A stretch of 64,000 nucleotides of DNA from Bradyrhizobium sp. ISRA430 (GTDB taxonomy: Bacteria > Pseudomonadota > Alphaproteobacteria > Rhizobiales > Xanthobacteraceae). The notes beneath the pieces are model-generated. The model ran no database searches. It saw nothing but the letters and a program-made list of their open reading frames with translations, and was not told where the DNA came from. The position numbers and the translations under genes are program-made. Of the stretch, positions 26,242 to 34,264 are shown piece by piece (the stretch's first letter is position 1; each line of letters starts with the position of its first letter). The stretch is from positions 1,488,001 to 1,552,000 of the forward strand of contig NZ_CP094516.1 in the NCBI RefSeq assembly GCF_029909975.1, in the 5' to 3' direction.

Positions 26242-26928
26242 TTAGGGCTCTAGCCCGGACTGCCGCAGGACGGGCACCACCTCGCGTGAAGCCAGATAGC
26301 GCAGCAGGCGGTCGGCGGCTGCGGCATGCTTCGCATCCGCCATGCGGGCGGCGGAAAACACCGCCGGCGTTTGCAAGGTGTGCGGGATCGGTCCTACCAC
26401 CTCGATGCCGTCGATCTGCTTCAACTCGCTGACCTGCTGCACGGCGAGATCGGCCTCGCCGGTCACGAGCCGCTCTGCCGTAAAACCTTGCTGCACGATG
26501 GTGGCCCCGGCATTGATCTCGGCCGCAATCCCCATCCGCTCGATCAATTCCGCGAAGTAGATTCCGCTCGCGCCGAGTCGTGAATAGGCGACGGATCGCG
26601 CGGCCAGCAGCGTCTGGCGCAGCGCACCTTCGGTGACGATATCGGGATGCGCGTGCCCTGCCCTGACGGCAATACCGACATAGGAGCGCGCCAGGTCGAC
26701 GGCGCTGTCCGCGGCCACGCGGCCTTCGCCGATGACCTCGTCGAGCCCTTCGCGCGTGAGGATCACGAGATCGGCGGCCTCGCCATCGCGCAACCGCTTG
26801 AGCAGTGCCTGGGTCGGCGCGAAGTCCGCGTCGATCCGGATACCGGTGGCCGCCTCAAAGGCCGACGAGAGCTGACGCATCGCCCCTAACAGGCCAAGCG
26901 TCGAGAGCGTGCGGACGGTATTTTCCAT
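26242..26928 (-). CDS. ModA-like substrate-binding domain protein without signal peptide
   Basis: Protein of 228 residues with the type II periplasmic-binding fold of ModA-like proteins: LSSAFEAATGIRIDADFAPTQALLKRL near 20-46, DLVILTREGLDEV near 53, and a C-terminal DRLLRYLASREVVPVLRQSGLEP. No signal peptide precedes it (it starts MENTVRTLSTLGLLGAM), so it may be cytoplasmic or depend on another export route. It begins 20 bases after a GrlR-like gene and is probably co-transcribed with it. No ModBC genes are near. Confidence 0.75.
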   Translation of the reverse strand: MENTVRTLSTLGLLGAMRQLSSAFEAATGIRIDADFAPTQALLKRLRDGEAADLVILTREGLDEVIGEGRVAADSAVDLARSYVGIAVRAGHAHPDIVTEGALRQTLLAARSVAYSRLGASGIYFAELIERMGIAAEINAGATIVQQGFTAERLVTGEADLAVQQVSELKQIDGIEVVGPIPHTLQTPAVFSAARMADAKHAAAADRLLRYLASREVVPVLRQSGLEP

Positions 26929-26948
26929 GTGTGATTCCGGGATAGTGA

Positions 26949-27677
26949 TCAGACGCGATGCATCAGCTTGAGCGCGGCGGTCAGGCGCAGGCTGCGCTTG
27001 CCGGCGAACGCGGTTGCCTCCAGCACCGCGTGCTCCCCGTCATAGGTGCCGGAGAAACCGATCCCGACCTCATGACCGCCGAAGATCGGATCGTCCTTCG
27101 CCGGCGTGTGCTCCTGGTTCAGGATCTGGCCCTTCCAGCGGCCCTTCGCCGCTGTGTAGGTGCCGAGGTAATAGAACGATGCATCGCCGCCGAGGATGCG
27201 GCCCCGGTTCAGCAGCATCACGCCGGTGAGGCCGCCATCGACGCCATCGAGCATGCGCAGGTGAACCGAGTAGAGTCCGTCGACGATGCCGCCCTCGCCG
27301 GCGCCGCCTGCGATCGGCACCTCGTCCTCCGTGATCGGCGTCATCACCGACTGGAAGGGCACGCCGGGCAACTCCTTCAGCTCCCCCCTGAAGCGATAGA
27401 GATCGCCGTCCGGCGTCCCCTTCGCAATCAAGGTCGCATCGTCAGTGCCGGCCATGGCGCGGTAATTTGGATCCGGGTTGTGGCGGACAGTCTTGATTAT
27501 GACGTCGACGCCGTCGTCCGTCTTCTCGTAGGTGCCGATGTGGGCGAAGGCCGAATTGCCGCCGAGCATCTTGCCGTTGCCGGCATGCATCACGCTCCTG
27601 CCGACCGCGTCGCCAAGCTGAAATCGCACCTTGTAAAACCCTTCGAACACCAGCCGCGTCCCCGGCCCTGCGCGCAT
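26949..27677 (-). CDS. GrlR-like regulatory protein, paralog
   Basis: Protein of 242 residues (242 from ATG 27677) with the same two-domain layout as the 25041 gene: FEGFYKVRFQLGD with GKMLGGNSAFAHIGTY in the first half, VDGLYSVHLRMLDG with GRILGGDASFYYLGTY in the second, and near-identical C-termini. A GTG at 27650 preceded by GGGGA is an alternative start that gives the usual short N-terminus. It lies downstream of the glnII terminator and upstream of the ModA-like gene. Confidence 0.65.
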   Translation of the reverse strand: MRAGPGTRLVFEGFYKVRFQLGDAVGRSVMHAGNGKMLGGNSAFAHIGTYEKTDDGVDVIIKTVRHNPDPNYRAMAGTDDATLIAKGTPDGDLYRFRGELKELPGVPFQSVMTPITEDEVPIAGGAGEGGIVDGLYSVHLRMLDGVDGGLTGVMLLNRGRILGGDASFYYLGTYTAAKGRWKGQILNQEHTPAKDDPIFGGHEVGIGFSGTYDGEHAVLEATAFAGKRSLRLTAALKLMHRV

Positions 27678-27765
27678 CCGAGCGCAGTCTATCCCGCTTT
27701 CGCCGGCGATGGACAAATTTAGGGCCCGGCATGGCCGCCAGACCGCAGCGGAGATCGTCATCAAA

Positions 27766-27803
27766 ATGCAAAAATCCGCCAGAGCCTTTCGACTCTGGCG
27801 GAT
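27766..27803 (-). terminator. Rho-independent terminator of glnII
   Basis: An 11-bp perfect stem (27774-27784 with 27793-27803) and an 8-base loop, followed on the minus strand by a T-run. It lies 47 bases after the glnII stop and separates it from the GrlR-like gene. Confidence 0.85.
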
Positions 27804-27849
27804 TGAAAGCAACCCGGACCAGCCCCCCCTGGCCCGGGCCGGGAGGATC

Positions 27850-28884
27850 TTAGGCCGCGGCCTTCTTGTCGGTCGGCACGGACGAGATCGTCTTCAGGAT
27901 CTGCGAAGCGATCTGGTATGGGTCGCCCTGCGAGTTCGGACGGCGGTCTTCCAGATAGCCCTTGTAGCCGTTGTTGACGAAGGAGTGCGGAACGCGGATC
28001 GAGGCACCGCGGTCGGCCACGCCATAGCTGAACTTGTTCCAGGGCGCGGTCTCGTGCTTGCCGGTCAGACGCTTGTCGTTGTCCGGGCCGTAGACGGCGA
28101 TATGGTCCATGAGGTTCTTCTCGAAGGCGGCCATCAGCGCCTCGAAGTACTCCTTGCCGCCGACTTCACGCATGTAGGCGGTCGAGAAGTTGGCGTGCAT
28201 GCCCGAGCCGTTCCAATCGGTGTCGCCGAGCGGCTTGCAGTGGAATTCGATGTCGATGCCGTACTTCTCGGTGAGGCGCAGCATCAGGTAGCGGGCCATC
28301 CACATCTGGTCGGCAGCGGTCTTGGAGCCCTTGCCGAAGATCTGGAATTCCCACTGGCCCTTCGCGACTTCCGCGTTGATGCCTTCATGGTTGATGCCGG
28401 CCGCGAGACAGAGGTCGAGATGCTCCTCGACGATCTTGCGGGCGACGTCGCCGACGTTCGAATAGCCGACGCCGGTGTAGTACGGACCCTGCGGGGCCGG
28501 ATAGCCGGACGACGGGAAGCCGAGCGGACGGCCGTCCTTGTAGAAGAAATATTCCTGCTCGAAGCCGAACCAGGCGCCGGCGTCGTCGAGGATGGTGGCG
28601 CGCTTGTTGGACGGATGCGGGGTCTTGCCATCGGGCATCATGACTTCGCACATCACCAGCACGCCATTGGTGCGGGCGCCGTCCGGGAAAACTGCAACCG
28701 GCTTCAGCACGCAGTCCGAGCTGTGGCCTTCGGCCTGCTGCGTGGAGGAGCCATCGAAGCCCCAGAGCGGAAGCTGCTCGAGCGTCGGGAACGACGCGAA
28801 TTCCTTGATCTGAGTCTTGCCGCGCAAATTCGGTGTCGGCGTATATCCGTCGAGCCAGATGTACTCGAGCTTGTACTTGGTCAT
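27850..28884 (-). CDS. glnII: Glutamine synthetase II (eukaryotic type)
   Basis: Protein of 344 residues, the short GSII form rather than the 470-residue GlnA. Visible motifs are FDGSSTQQAEGHSSD near 43-57, the ATP/glutamate region with FGFEQEYFFY near 107, NHEGINAEV near 165, and HETAPWNKFSYGVADRGASIRVP near 276-298. It makes glutamine from glutamate and ammonium. GSII was first described in Bradyrhizobium and is heat-labile and not adenylylated. A sigma-54 promoter lies about 85-100 bases upstream, in line with known NtrC control. DUF2735 is encoded divergently. Confidence 0.97.
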   Translation of the reverse strand: MTKYKLEYIWLDGYTPTPNLRGKTQIKEFASFPTLEQLPLWGFDGSSTQQAEGHSSDCVLKPVAVFPDGARTNGVLVMCEVMMPDGKTPHPSNKRATILDDAGAWFGFEQEYFFYKDGRPLGFPSSGYPAPQGPYYTGVGYSNVGDVARKIVEEHLDLCLAAGINHEGINAEVAKGQWEFQIFGKGSKTAADQMWMARYLMLRLTEKYGIDIEFHCKPLGDTDWNGSGMHANFSTAYMREVGGKEYFEALMAAFEKNLMDHIAVYGPDNDKRLTGKHETAPWNKFSYGVADRGASIRVPHSFVNNGYKGYLEDRRPNSQGDPYQIASQILKTISSVPTDKKAAA

Positions 28885-29420
28885 TGAGCCTCTCTGTAGA
28901 TGATGCGAAAGGTGGGAACCGAGAGTTCCCGCACATTGTACCCGGCCATCATCGGCCGCCCGGTTACAAGCATTTTACGTGCCAAAAGACCGTACTGCTG
29001 ACCTTTATCCACCGGTGCCGGTCCACGCCGGCAGGCCCGCCGGAGGTCCCCAAATCCGTGCGTCACAGCAGCGCACCTTTCCGTGAAGCTGCACTGCAAA
29101 AATCCCGCGGAAAACGCTCGATTCTAATGCAGCCTAGCGCTGCAGTGCCGCTACCGATGAAAGGCGCAGCACCGTCCCGCAATTTTCGCAAAGTCGCCGG
29201 CCCGCCTCTCGCAACCTTCGCAATGGCCCAGGCGTTTGGTCACTCGTCCGATGCCTTGGAGGAAGCAAAACATCGGCAGCCCAAGAAATAGGCAGGAAGT
29301 GATCTGCTTTTGGGCACTTTGCATTCCCGCATGCTCGGCCAATATCGAGATTCCAGTAACCACAATCGAACGAGTCAGGCGCAGCTTGGAGGCCAAGCGC
29401 TTCGACCAAGGAGATATCGA
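28885..29420. other. glnII / DUF2735 intergenic region
   Basis: A 536-base gap between divergent genes. Apart from the glnII sigma-54 promoter, I could not place a clean NtrC dyad. The open frames on either strand in 28881-29310 lack start signals and family resemblance. Confidence 0.5.
28968..28986 (-). promoter_or_regulatory. Sigma-54 (-24/-12) promoter of glnII
   Basis: On the minus strand the sequence TTGGCACG-TAAA-ATGCTT has GG and GC separated by exactly 10 bases, as required for RpoN, with 7 of 8 consensus bases in the -24 element. It sits about 85-100 bases before the glnII ATG. Known NtrC/RpoN regulation of glnII in bradyrhizobia supports the call. Confidence 0.85.
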
Positions 29421-29624
29421 ATGATCAACAATGGTCTGAGTGAGGGATCTGCAAAGATCTACCAATTCCCCGTCGGCGGCCGCGCCGCTCTCGGGGGGCG
29501 CCGCTATGGCGAGACCCGCCTTCCTGCCGATCACGTTTCGCGTCCCGTGAGCGAATCGATCTGCAGCGATAGCTGGTATCATCAGGAGGCGATCGACGAA
29601 GCCAAGCCGAAATGGGACCGATGA
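29421..29624 (+). CDS. DUF2735 small protein
   Basis: A 67-residue protein with the family signature GSAKIYQFPVGGRAALGGRR near 10-30 and SDSWYHQEAIDEAK near 50-63. DUF2735 genes lie next to glnII in many Rhizobiales, suggesting a role in nitrogen assimilation or in GSII regulation, but none is established. AAGGAG before the ATG decides the start. A strong bidirectional terminator follows. Confidence 0.85.
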   Translation: MINNGLSEGSAKIYQFPVGGRAALGGRRYGETRLPADHVSRPVSESICSDSWYHQEAIDEAKPKWDR

Positions 29625-29678
29625 TGCCCGCCTTCGGTTCGGGACTGCCGTGCTCGCTCGAATCCGGGCGGCAATTCG

Positions 29679-29714
29679 AAAAAGGGTCGAAACAACGTCG
29701 TTTCGACCCTTTTT
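29679..29714. terminator. Bidirectional rho-independent terminator
   Basis: A 15-bp perfect stem (29679-29693 with 29700-29714), loop of 6, with A-tract and T-tract flanks, located between the converging DUF2735 and MliC-like genes. It should work in both directions. Confidence 0.85.
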
Positions 29715-29747
29715 GATTCTTGGGACCTTGTTGTTGGGACCAGGTTC

Positions 29748-30059
29748 TCAGATCACCGCACAGGTGGTGACAGGCCGCTTGAGATGCTTGACCGTGGTGG
29801 TGCCTGTCTTGCCGAATTTCAGCGTGATGCCCGCCCCTGAATAGCGTGCGCCCGAGACCGTCAGCCGCTTGGCGAGAGTGATCGGCTCGCCGTCGATCTG
29901 GACGAAGGCGCGCTTGTCGTAGTCATAAAACCCAACGATGAACTGCGTACCATCGGCACAACGATAGGTCTGGAACGTCTGCGCGCTCGCCGGCCGCGCC
30001 TGGAAGGTTCCGCCTGCAAGAAGTCCGAAAGCCAAAATAATGGCCTTGTGCCGGCCCAT
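29748..30059 (-). CDS. MliC-family lysozyme inhibitor-like protein
   Basis: A 103-residue exported protein. Residues 1-26 are a signal peptide ending ARPASA-Q. The mature part has YRCADGTQFIVGFY near 32, and KRLTVSGARYSGAGITLKFGKTGTT followed by CAVI at the end, which matches the MliC/PliC fold with its two Cys. The lipobox of true MliC is missing, so it is probably periplasmic (PliC-like). It would protect against C-type lysozymes. AGGGGG precedes the ATG. Confidence 0.75.
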   Translation of the reverse strand: MGRHKAIILAFGLLAGGTFQARPASAQTFQTYRCADGTQFIVGFYDYDKRAFVQIDGEPITLAKRLTVSGARYSGAGITLKFGKTGTTTVKHLKRPVTTCAVI

Positions 30060-30145
30060 GATCGCCCCCTGTAATAGACCTCAAGAAAAAACCCGAAGGA
30101 CGCCTGCTACGCGCGCCCGCCGGTAACATAGCCCAAGCTGATCCC

Positions 30146-30889
30146 ATGTCAGACTCCCCTGCCCGCCACCTCAAGCTGCAAGGCGCCAGCAATTTTCGCG
30201 ATCTCGGCGGCTATCCGACTGCCGACGGCCGCACGACGCGTTGGCGCCACATCTTCCGCTCCAACCATCTCGGCCAGCTCACTGCGGCCGATGTCGACAT
30301 CGTCCGCGCGCTCGGCGTAAGGAGCGCGTTCGACTTTCGCGGGGTTGAGGAGCGCGCCGCCGGCGTCTGCGTGGTCAATGAGATCACTGTCCACTCGCTG
30401 CCGATCGAACCGACCGTGGTGGCTGCGCTGCGCGCCGAGCTCGCCAGGGGCACGCTGACCGCGCCGGTTGCGCTGGAGATCATGCGCGAGTCCTACCGCA
30501 ACTATGTCCGCTACAACACGCACAGCTTCCGGACGCTGTTCGGGCACTTGTTGGAGGACCGCGCGCCGCTCGTCATCCACTGCACTGCCGGCAAGGACCG
30601 CACCGGCTTTGCCAGCGCGCTGATCCTGCACGCGCTCGGCGTGGCGGACGGCATCATCGCCGAAGATTACCTGCTGACCAACCAGCTCTACCGCCGTGAC
30701 GCCACGAGCGCGGTCGATCTTCCCGCCGATGTGCTCGACGCCATCGGAAGCGTCGAGGCCTCCTATCTCGATGCCGGCTTCGAGGCCGTGCGCGCCGAAT
30801 ATGGCGATCTCGAATCCTACTTGCGCGATGGGCTCAAGCTCGGCACACCGGAGCGGACCGCGCTGAAGGCGCGCTATTTGCAATTCTAA
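30146..30889 (+). CDS. Tyrosine-protein phosphatase (Y_phosphatase3 type)
   Basis: Protein of 247 residues. The N-terminal NFRDLGGYPTADGR motif and catalytic P-loop HCTAGKDRTG near 147-156 define the bacterial tyrosine/lipid phosphatase family (MptpB-like). Asp in FDFRGVEER near 67 is also conserved. It lacks a signal peptide. Its substrate, phosphotyrosine or phosphoinositide, cannot be told. An SDR gene follows 21 bases downstream on the same strand. Confidence 0.87.
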   Translation: MSDSPARHLKLQGASNFRDLGGYPTADGRTTRWRHIFRSNHLGQLTAADVDIVRALGVRSAFDFRGVEERAAGVCVVNEITVHSLPIEPTVVAALRAELARGTLTAPVALEIMRESYRNYVRYNTHSFRTLFGHLLEDRAPLVIHCTAGKDRTGFASALILHALGVADGIIAEDYLLTNQLYRRDATSAVDLPADVLDAIGSVEASYLDAGFEAVRAEYGDLESYLRDGLKLGTPERTALKARYLQF

Positions 30890-30910
30890 GCGCCGTGTGC
30901 CCGGAGGTCG

Positions 30911-31594
30911 ATGATGCAAGGTAAGGTTCTGATCGTCACCGGCGTGCTCGGCGCGCTCGGCAAGATGGTGGCCGAGGTTGCGCGGGCGCGAGGCGCGCGC
31001 ATTGCCGGCATCGACTACGCCCCCTCGCAGATGCCGGCGACGGCCGACCGCATCGAGATCGGCGGCGTCGATCTGACCGATGCGGCACAGGCGAAGACGG
31101 CGGTCGATACGGCGGCACAGCACTTCGGCAAGCTGGACGCGCTGATCAACGTCGCTGGCGGCTTCGCCTTCGAGACGGTCGGCGACGGCGACATCAAGAC
31201 ATGGCAGCGCATGTATGCGCTCAATGTGCTGACCGCGCTCAACACCTCGCGCGCGGCGCTGCCGCATCTCGCCGCCTCCAAGGCCGGCCGCATAGTCAAC
31301 ATCGGCGCGATGGGCGCGCTACAGGCCGGGGGCGGCATGGGCCCCTACGCAGCCTCCAAGGCCGGCGTGCATCGCCTCACCGAGGCACTGGCCAACGAGT
31401 GGAAAGGCAAGGTCACCGTGAACGCGGTGCTGCCGTCGATCATCGACACCAAGGCCAACCGCGCGGACATGCCGAAAGCGGATTTCTCCAAATGGGTGAC
31501 GCCGCAGGAGCTCGCTGAGGTGATCCTGTTCCTCGCCAGCGACGCCGCGAGCGGCGTCACGGGTGCCCTGATCCCGGTGAGTGGACGCGTCTAG
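30911..31594 (+). CDS. Short-chain dehydrogenase/reductase
   Basis: Protein of 227 residues. The nucleotide motif is TGVLGALG near 10-17 (atypical TGxxxxxG with Leu), the NVAGG motif is near 77, Ser is replaced in the NIGAMGALQ strand by Gly/Ala, and YAASK near 145-149 supplies Tyr and Lys. The loss of the usual catalytic Ser may alter activity. GGAGG precedes tandem ATG codons at 30911 and 30914. It probably forms an operon with the phosphatase. Confidence 0.85.
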   Translation: MMQGKVLIVTGVLGALGKMVAEVARARGARIAGIDYAPSQMPATADRIEIGGVDLTDAAQAKTAVDTAAQHFGKLDALINVAGGFAFETVGDGDIKTWQRMYALNVLTALNTSRAALPHLAASKAGRIVNIGAMGALQAGGGMGPYAASKAGVHRLTEALANEWKGKVTVNAVLPSIIDTKANRADMPKADFSKWVTPQELAEVILFLASDAASGVTGALIPVSGRV

Positions 31595-31603
31595 TCCGGC
31601 ACC

Positions 31604-31673
31604 CCGATTTGCCGCCCTGCACGCCGTCCAGCATCTCGATCCGGATGTGGTACAGCCCATTCCCGATTGTCAT
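31604..31673 (-). pseudogene. 5' fragment of a GrlR-like gene
   Basis: Read on the minus strand from ATG 31673 the frame gives MTIGNGLYHIRIEMLDGVQGGKSG, matching the start of the second domain of the GrlR-like proteins at 25041 and 26949. The match ends at about 31604, next to the SDR stop. The rest of the gene is gone. It resembles a single-domain family member cut after about 23 codons. Confidence 0.7.
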
Positions 31674-31816
31674 CTTCGCGAACGCCCGACTGTCCCCGCG
31701 TGCAGGATAGCCGCACCATCGATTCCCGATCAAATGGCGCAGAGGCCTAGGTCCGATCCGGGCTAGACTGCCCGGAACTGATTCTCGAAACGGAACGCAA
31801 AGCCTCGGAAGCTTTC

Positions 31817-32503
31817 TTGGAAACCTCCCTTTATCTGCCCGTCAAACGCTTCCTCGAAGAGCTCGGCTTCACGGTCAAGGGCGAGATCGGCGGCTGCGAT
31901 CTCGTAGGCTTGAGCGCCGGCGATCCGCCGGTCGTGGTGATCGGCGAGCTCAAGCTCTCCTTCAATCTCGAGCTGATCCTGCAGGCCGTCGACCGCGCGC
32001 CGGCCGGCGACGAGATCTGGATCGCCGCAAAGATGTCGGCGCGCGGCAAGGGACGCGAGAGCGATGCGCGCTACCGCAACCTCTGCCGTCGGCTCGGCTT
32101 CGGCATGTTAGGGGTGACCGATCGCGGCCAAGTCGAGGTGCTGGTGAAGCCGCCGACGGCAGCCCCGCGCCGCGAGCCGAAGACACGCTCCCGCCTCGTC
32201 GCTGAGCATCAGCGCCGCCACGGCGATCCCGTGCTCGGCGGCAGCACGCGGGCGCCGATCATGACCGCCTATCGGCAGCAAGCGCTCGCCTGCGCGGCGG
32301 CGCTCGCCGACGGGCCGCGGCGCGTCCGCGAGCTGCGCGAACGTTGTCCGGACGCCGGCAAGATCCTCCTGCACAACGTCTATGGCTGGTTCAAGCGCGC
32401 CGAGCGCGGAATCTATGGCCTCACTGAGGCCGGCCAGGCGGCCCTGAAACGCTGGCCGCAGCAACGGGTTAACGTCGATGCCGGTGTCGCCTCTCCGTCC
32501 TGA
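31817..32503 (+). CDS. DUF2161 family PD-(D/E)XK-type protein
   Basis: Protein of 228 residues starting at TTG. The N-terminal half shows YLPVKRFLEELGF, the EIGGCDLVGL strand and VVVIGELKLSFN, giving D..ExK spacing of a PD-(D/E)XK nuclease-like core near 29-50. The C-terminal half is Arg-rich and ends with a winged-helix-like segment (KILLHNVYGWFKRAERGIYGLTEAG). Annotated homologues are DUF2161 phosphodiesterase-like proteins of unproven role. It stands alone between an SDR and a small gene. Confidence 0.8.
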   Translation: METSLYLPVKRFLEELGFTVKGEIGGCDLVGLSAGDPPVVVIGELKLSFNLELILQAVDRAPAGDEIWIAAKMSARGKGRESDARYRNLCRRLGFGMLGVTDRGQVEVLVKPPTAAPRREPKTRSRLVAEHQRRHGDPVLGGSTRAPIMTAYRQQALACAAALADGPRRVRELRERCPDAGKILLHNVYGWFKRAERGIYGLTEAGQAALKRWPQQRVNVDAGVASPS

Positions 32504-32607
32504 CATTGGATCGATGCAAGCCGTGAATAGCTGAGATGCCACATCAAAATCATATTGCAATGCAACATAGGCGGCACTAGGTATCCCGGGATCGAAATGA
32601 GGCCCCC

Positions 32608-32913
32608 ATGAGTGCAGACTGGAATACCAAATATGGCACGCGGCGCGTCCGCCACGATCCGCCGACCCTGGACGAGGCGATTTTCGCCGCCGTCGGCATC
32701 ACCGACGATCAGGACGCGCAGGCCGAGATCGCTGCCGCGCTGATGGGAATGCCGCTCGATGTCGTGCAGGCCGAAGTGAAGAAGCAGGCCCGTACCAACA
32801 CCCGCATTTCGGCAACCCGCGTCATCGCCGGCGAACAGGGCGCACAACGTTCGGTCGTGGTCGAACGCCGCGTCGTGCGCCGTTTCGGCAACGACAAGCG
32901 CACCGGGACCTGA
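32608..32913 (+). CDS. Conserved hypothetical protein
   Basis: A 101-residue soluble protein, acidic at the N-terminus and basic at the C-terminus (VVVERRVVRRFGNDKR). GAGG lies before the ATG and a strong terminator follows, so it is very probably expressed alone. I do not recognise a domain. Confidence 0.65.
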   Translation: MSADWNTKYGTRRVRHDPPTLDEAIFAAVGITDDQDAQAEIAAALMGMPLDVVQAEVKKQARTNTRISATRVIAGEQGAQRSVVVERRVVRRFGNDKRTGT

Positions 32914-32938
32914 GCGCTTTTTCATTCCCCCAAATACG

Positions 32939-32970
32939 AAAGCGGACCGGCCTTGCCGGTCCGCTTTTTT
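32939..32970. terminator. Rho-independent terminator
   Basis: A 12-bp perfect GC-rich stem (32939-32950 with 32956-32967), 5-base loop and T-run on the plus strand; A-tract on the other side also allows use by the converging acetyltransferase gene. Confidence 0.88.
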
Positions 32971-32987
32971 GATTCCGGGCAACGCCC

Positions 32988-33593
32988 CTAAGCGGCGCGA
33001 TTGCCGTACATGCTGGAGATGAGCTTCCAGCAGGTCGAGTTGAAGCTGAGGATCGCGCGGCCGGCCGTAAACGGCGCTGCCGCGAGATCAGCAAGCTCGG
33101 CCTCGGGCGTCTTGGCGAGATCGATCGTGCCTGTCGATTCGCCATGCCGGAATTGCAGATGCGCGCCGAACTTCTTCGCAAGTCCGCGCATAGCGTGATT
33201 CTCGGCTCCCGTCGTGATGCGCAGGCGCTTGTAGCCTTTCCAGCGCGCCTCGGCGATCAGGCGGCGGAACAGCACGGTGCCGACGCCTTGGCGGCGCGCC
33301 GAGGCTTCCACGCTGAACGCGACCTCAGGCAACGAATCGCCTTCCGGCGGATGCAACTCGGCGGCACCGCGGACCACCCCGTCGACGATATAGGCGACGA
33401 TCACTGTACCGTCCTCGGCACAGCGGGCGGCATAACGCTCGATGAAGCTGTCGTCGAGAAAACCGTTGAATCGGTCGTGCCGGCTTTCAGGATCGAGCCT
33501 CAGAAGGTGATCACGCAGAAGCGGCAGCTCTTCCTGCTGGATCAGTGTCCGCACATAGCCCTGAGCGGTACGGACGGTCTCTTCAATTGCCAC
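32988..33593 (-). CDS. GNAT family N-acetyltransferase
   Basis: Protein of 201 residues with a GNAT core: VAFSVEASARRQGVGTVLFRRLIAEAR near 90-116 (motif A RRQGVG) and RGLAKKFGA near 134. The N-terminal 60 residues (LIQQEELPLLRDHLLRLDPESRHDRF) are typical of GNATs fused to or related to the PatZ/Pat acetyltransferase C-terminal domain. Substrate not known. GTG start with GAGGAG seven bases before it. Confidence 0.85.
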   Translation of the reverse strand: MAIEETVRTAQGYVRTLIQQEELPLLRDHLLRLDPESRHDRFNGFLDDSFIERYAARCAEDGTVIVAYIVDGVVRGAAELHPPEGDSLPEVAFSVEASARRQGVGTVLFRRLIAEARWKGYKRLRITTGAENHAMRGLAKKFGAHLQFRHGESTGTIDLAKTPEAELADLAAAPFTAGRAILSFNSTCWKLISSMYGNRAA

Positions 33594-33743
33594 GTCAAAA
33601 CTCCTCTTGGTGTCCCTCGAGGAGGCGTTCGAATCCCTAGGCGCCCAATATTGTGCGTCGCAGCATATTTTTCAAGATGGGAACCTGCCCAAGTTAGAGG
33701 CATGGCAAACGACCAATTCGTTAACAGAATCAAGTCCCCATAA

Positions 33744-34145
33744 TCATCCGAGGACGAGCTGCGTCTGGGTCACCACGGCCACCAGCTTGCCGTCCTCGGT
33801 CTCCAGCCGGGTCGTCCAGACCTGGGTTCGACGGCCCCGGTGGACGGGTGTTGCCGTGGCGACCAGGGTGGTTCCTTCCTTGGCCCCACCGATGAAATTG
33901 GTCTTGCTCTCCAGCGTGGTCGTGCCCTTGGCGTCCTCAGGCAGGTTGATCACGGTCGCAGCCGCCCCGACCGAATCGGCCAGCGCCATCACGGCGCCGC
34001 CATGCGCGATGTGGCCGAGCGTGCAGAGATCGGGCCTGACCGTCATCCGTGCCACCACGCGATCCTTCTCGGCTTCGACGAATTCGACACCCTTGAGTTC
34101 GGCAAATGGCATCTTCATCGCTTTAAGTTTCTCAAGCGGCGTCAT
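33744..34145 (-). CDS. PaaI-type hotdog-fold thioesterase
   Basis: A 133-residue hotdog protein. HGGAVMALADSVGAAATV near 48-65 contains the PaaI-type catalytic Asp and the Gly-rich helix; LESKTNFIGGAKEGT forms the next strands. It should hydrolyse acyl- or aryl-CoA thioesters. GGGAGAAG before ATG 34145 sets the start. It is divergent from the binding protein at 34265. Confidence 0.87.
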   Translation of the reverse strand: MTPLEKLKAMKMPFAELKGVEFVEAEKDRVVARMTVRPDLCTLGHIAHGGAVMALADSVGAAATVINLPEDAKGTTTLESKTNFIGGAKEGTTLVATATPVHRGRRTQVWTTRLETEDGKLVAVVTQTQLVLG

Positions 34146-34264
34146 CGAGTCTTCTCCCAATTCGTTGTGTTCTCAACGTGAATGGCTTTGATCAGCAAAG
34201 CAATGACGTCCGAGGTAAGGGCCCTGCTGACATCTTTGCCGGCATTTGCGCATATGCTCCTCCC

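Noticed and set aside
29305..29325. A sigma-54-like TTGGGCACTTTGCA upstream of DUF2735
   Set aside because: The GG and GC elements are separated by only 6-7 bases instead of 10, so RpoN should not recognise it.
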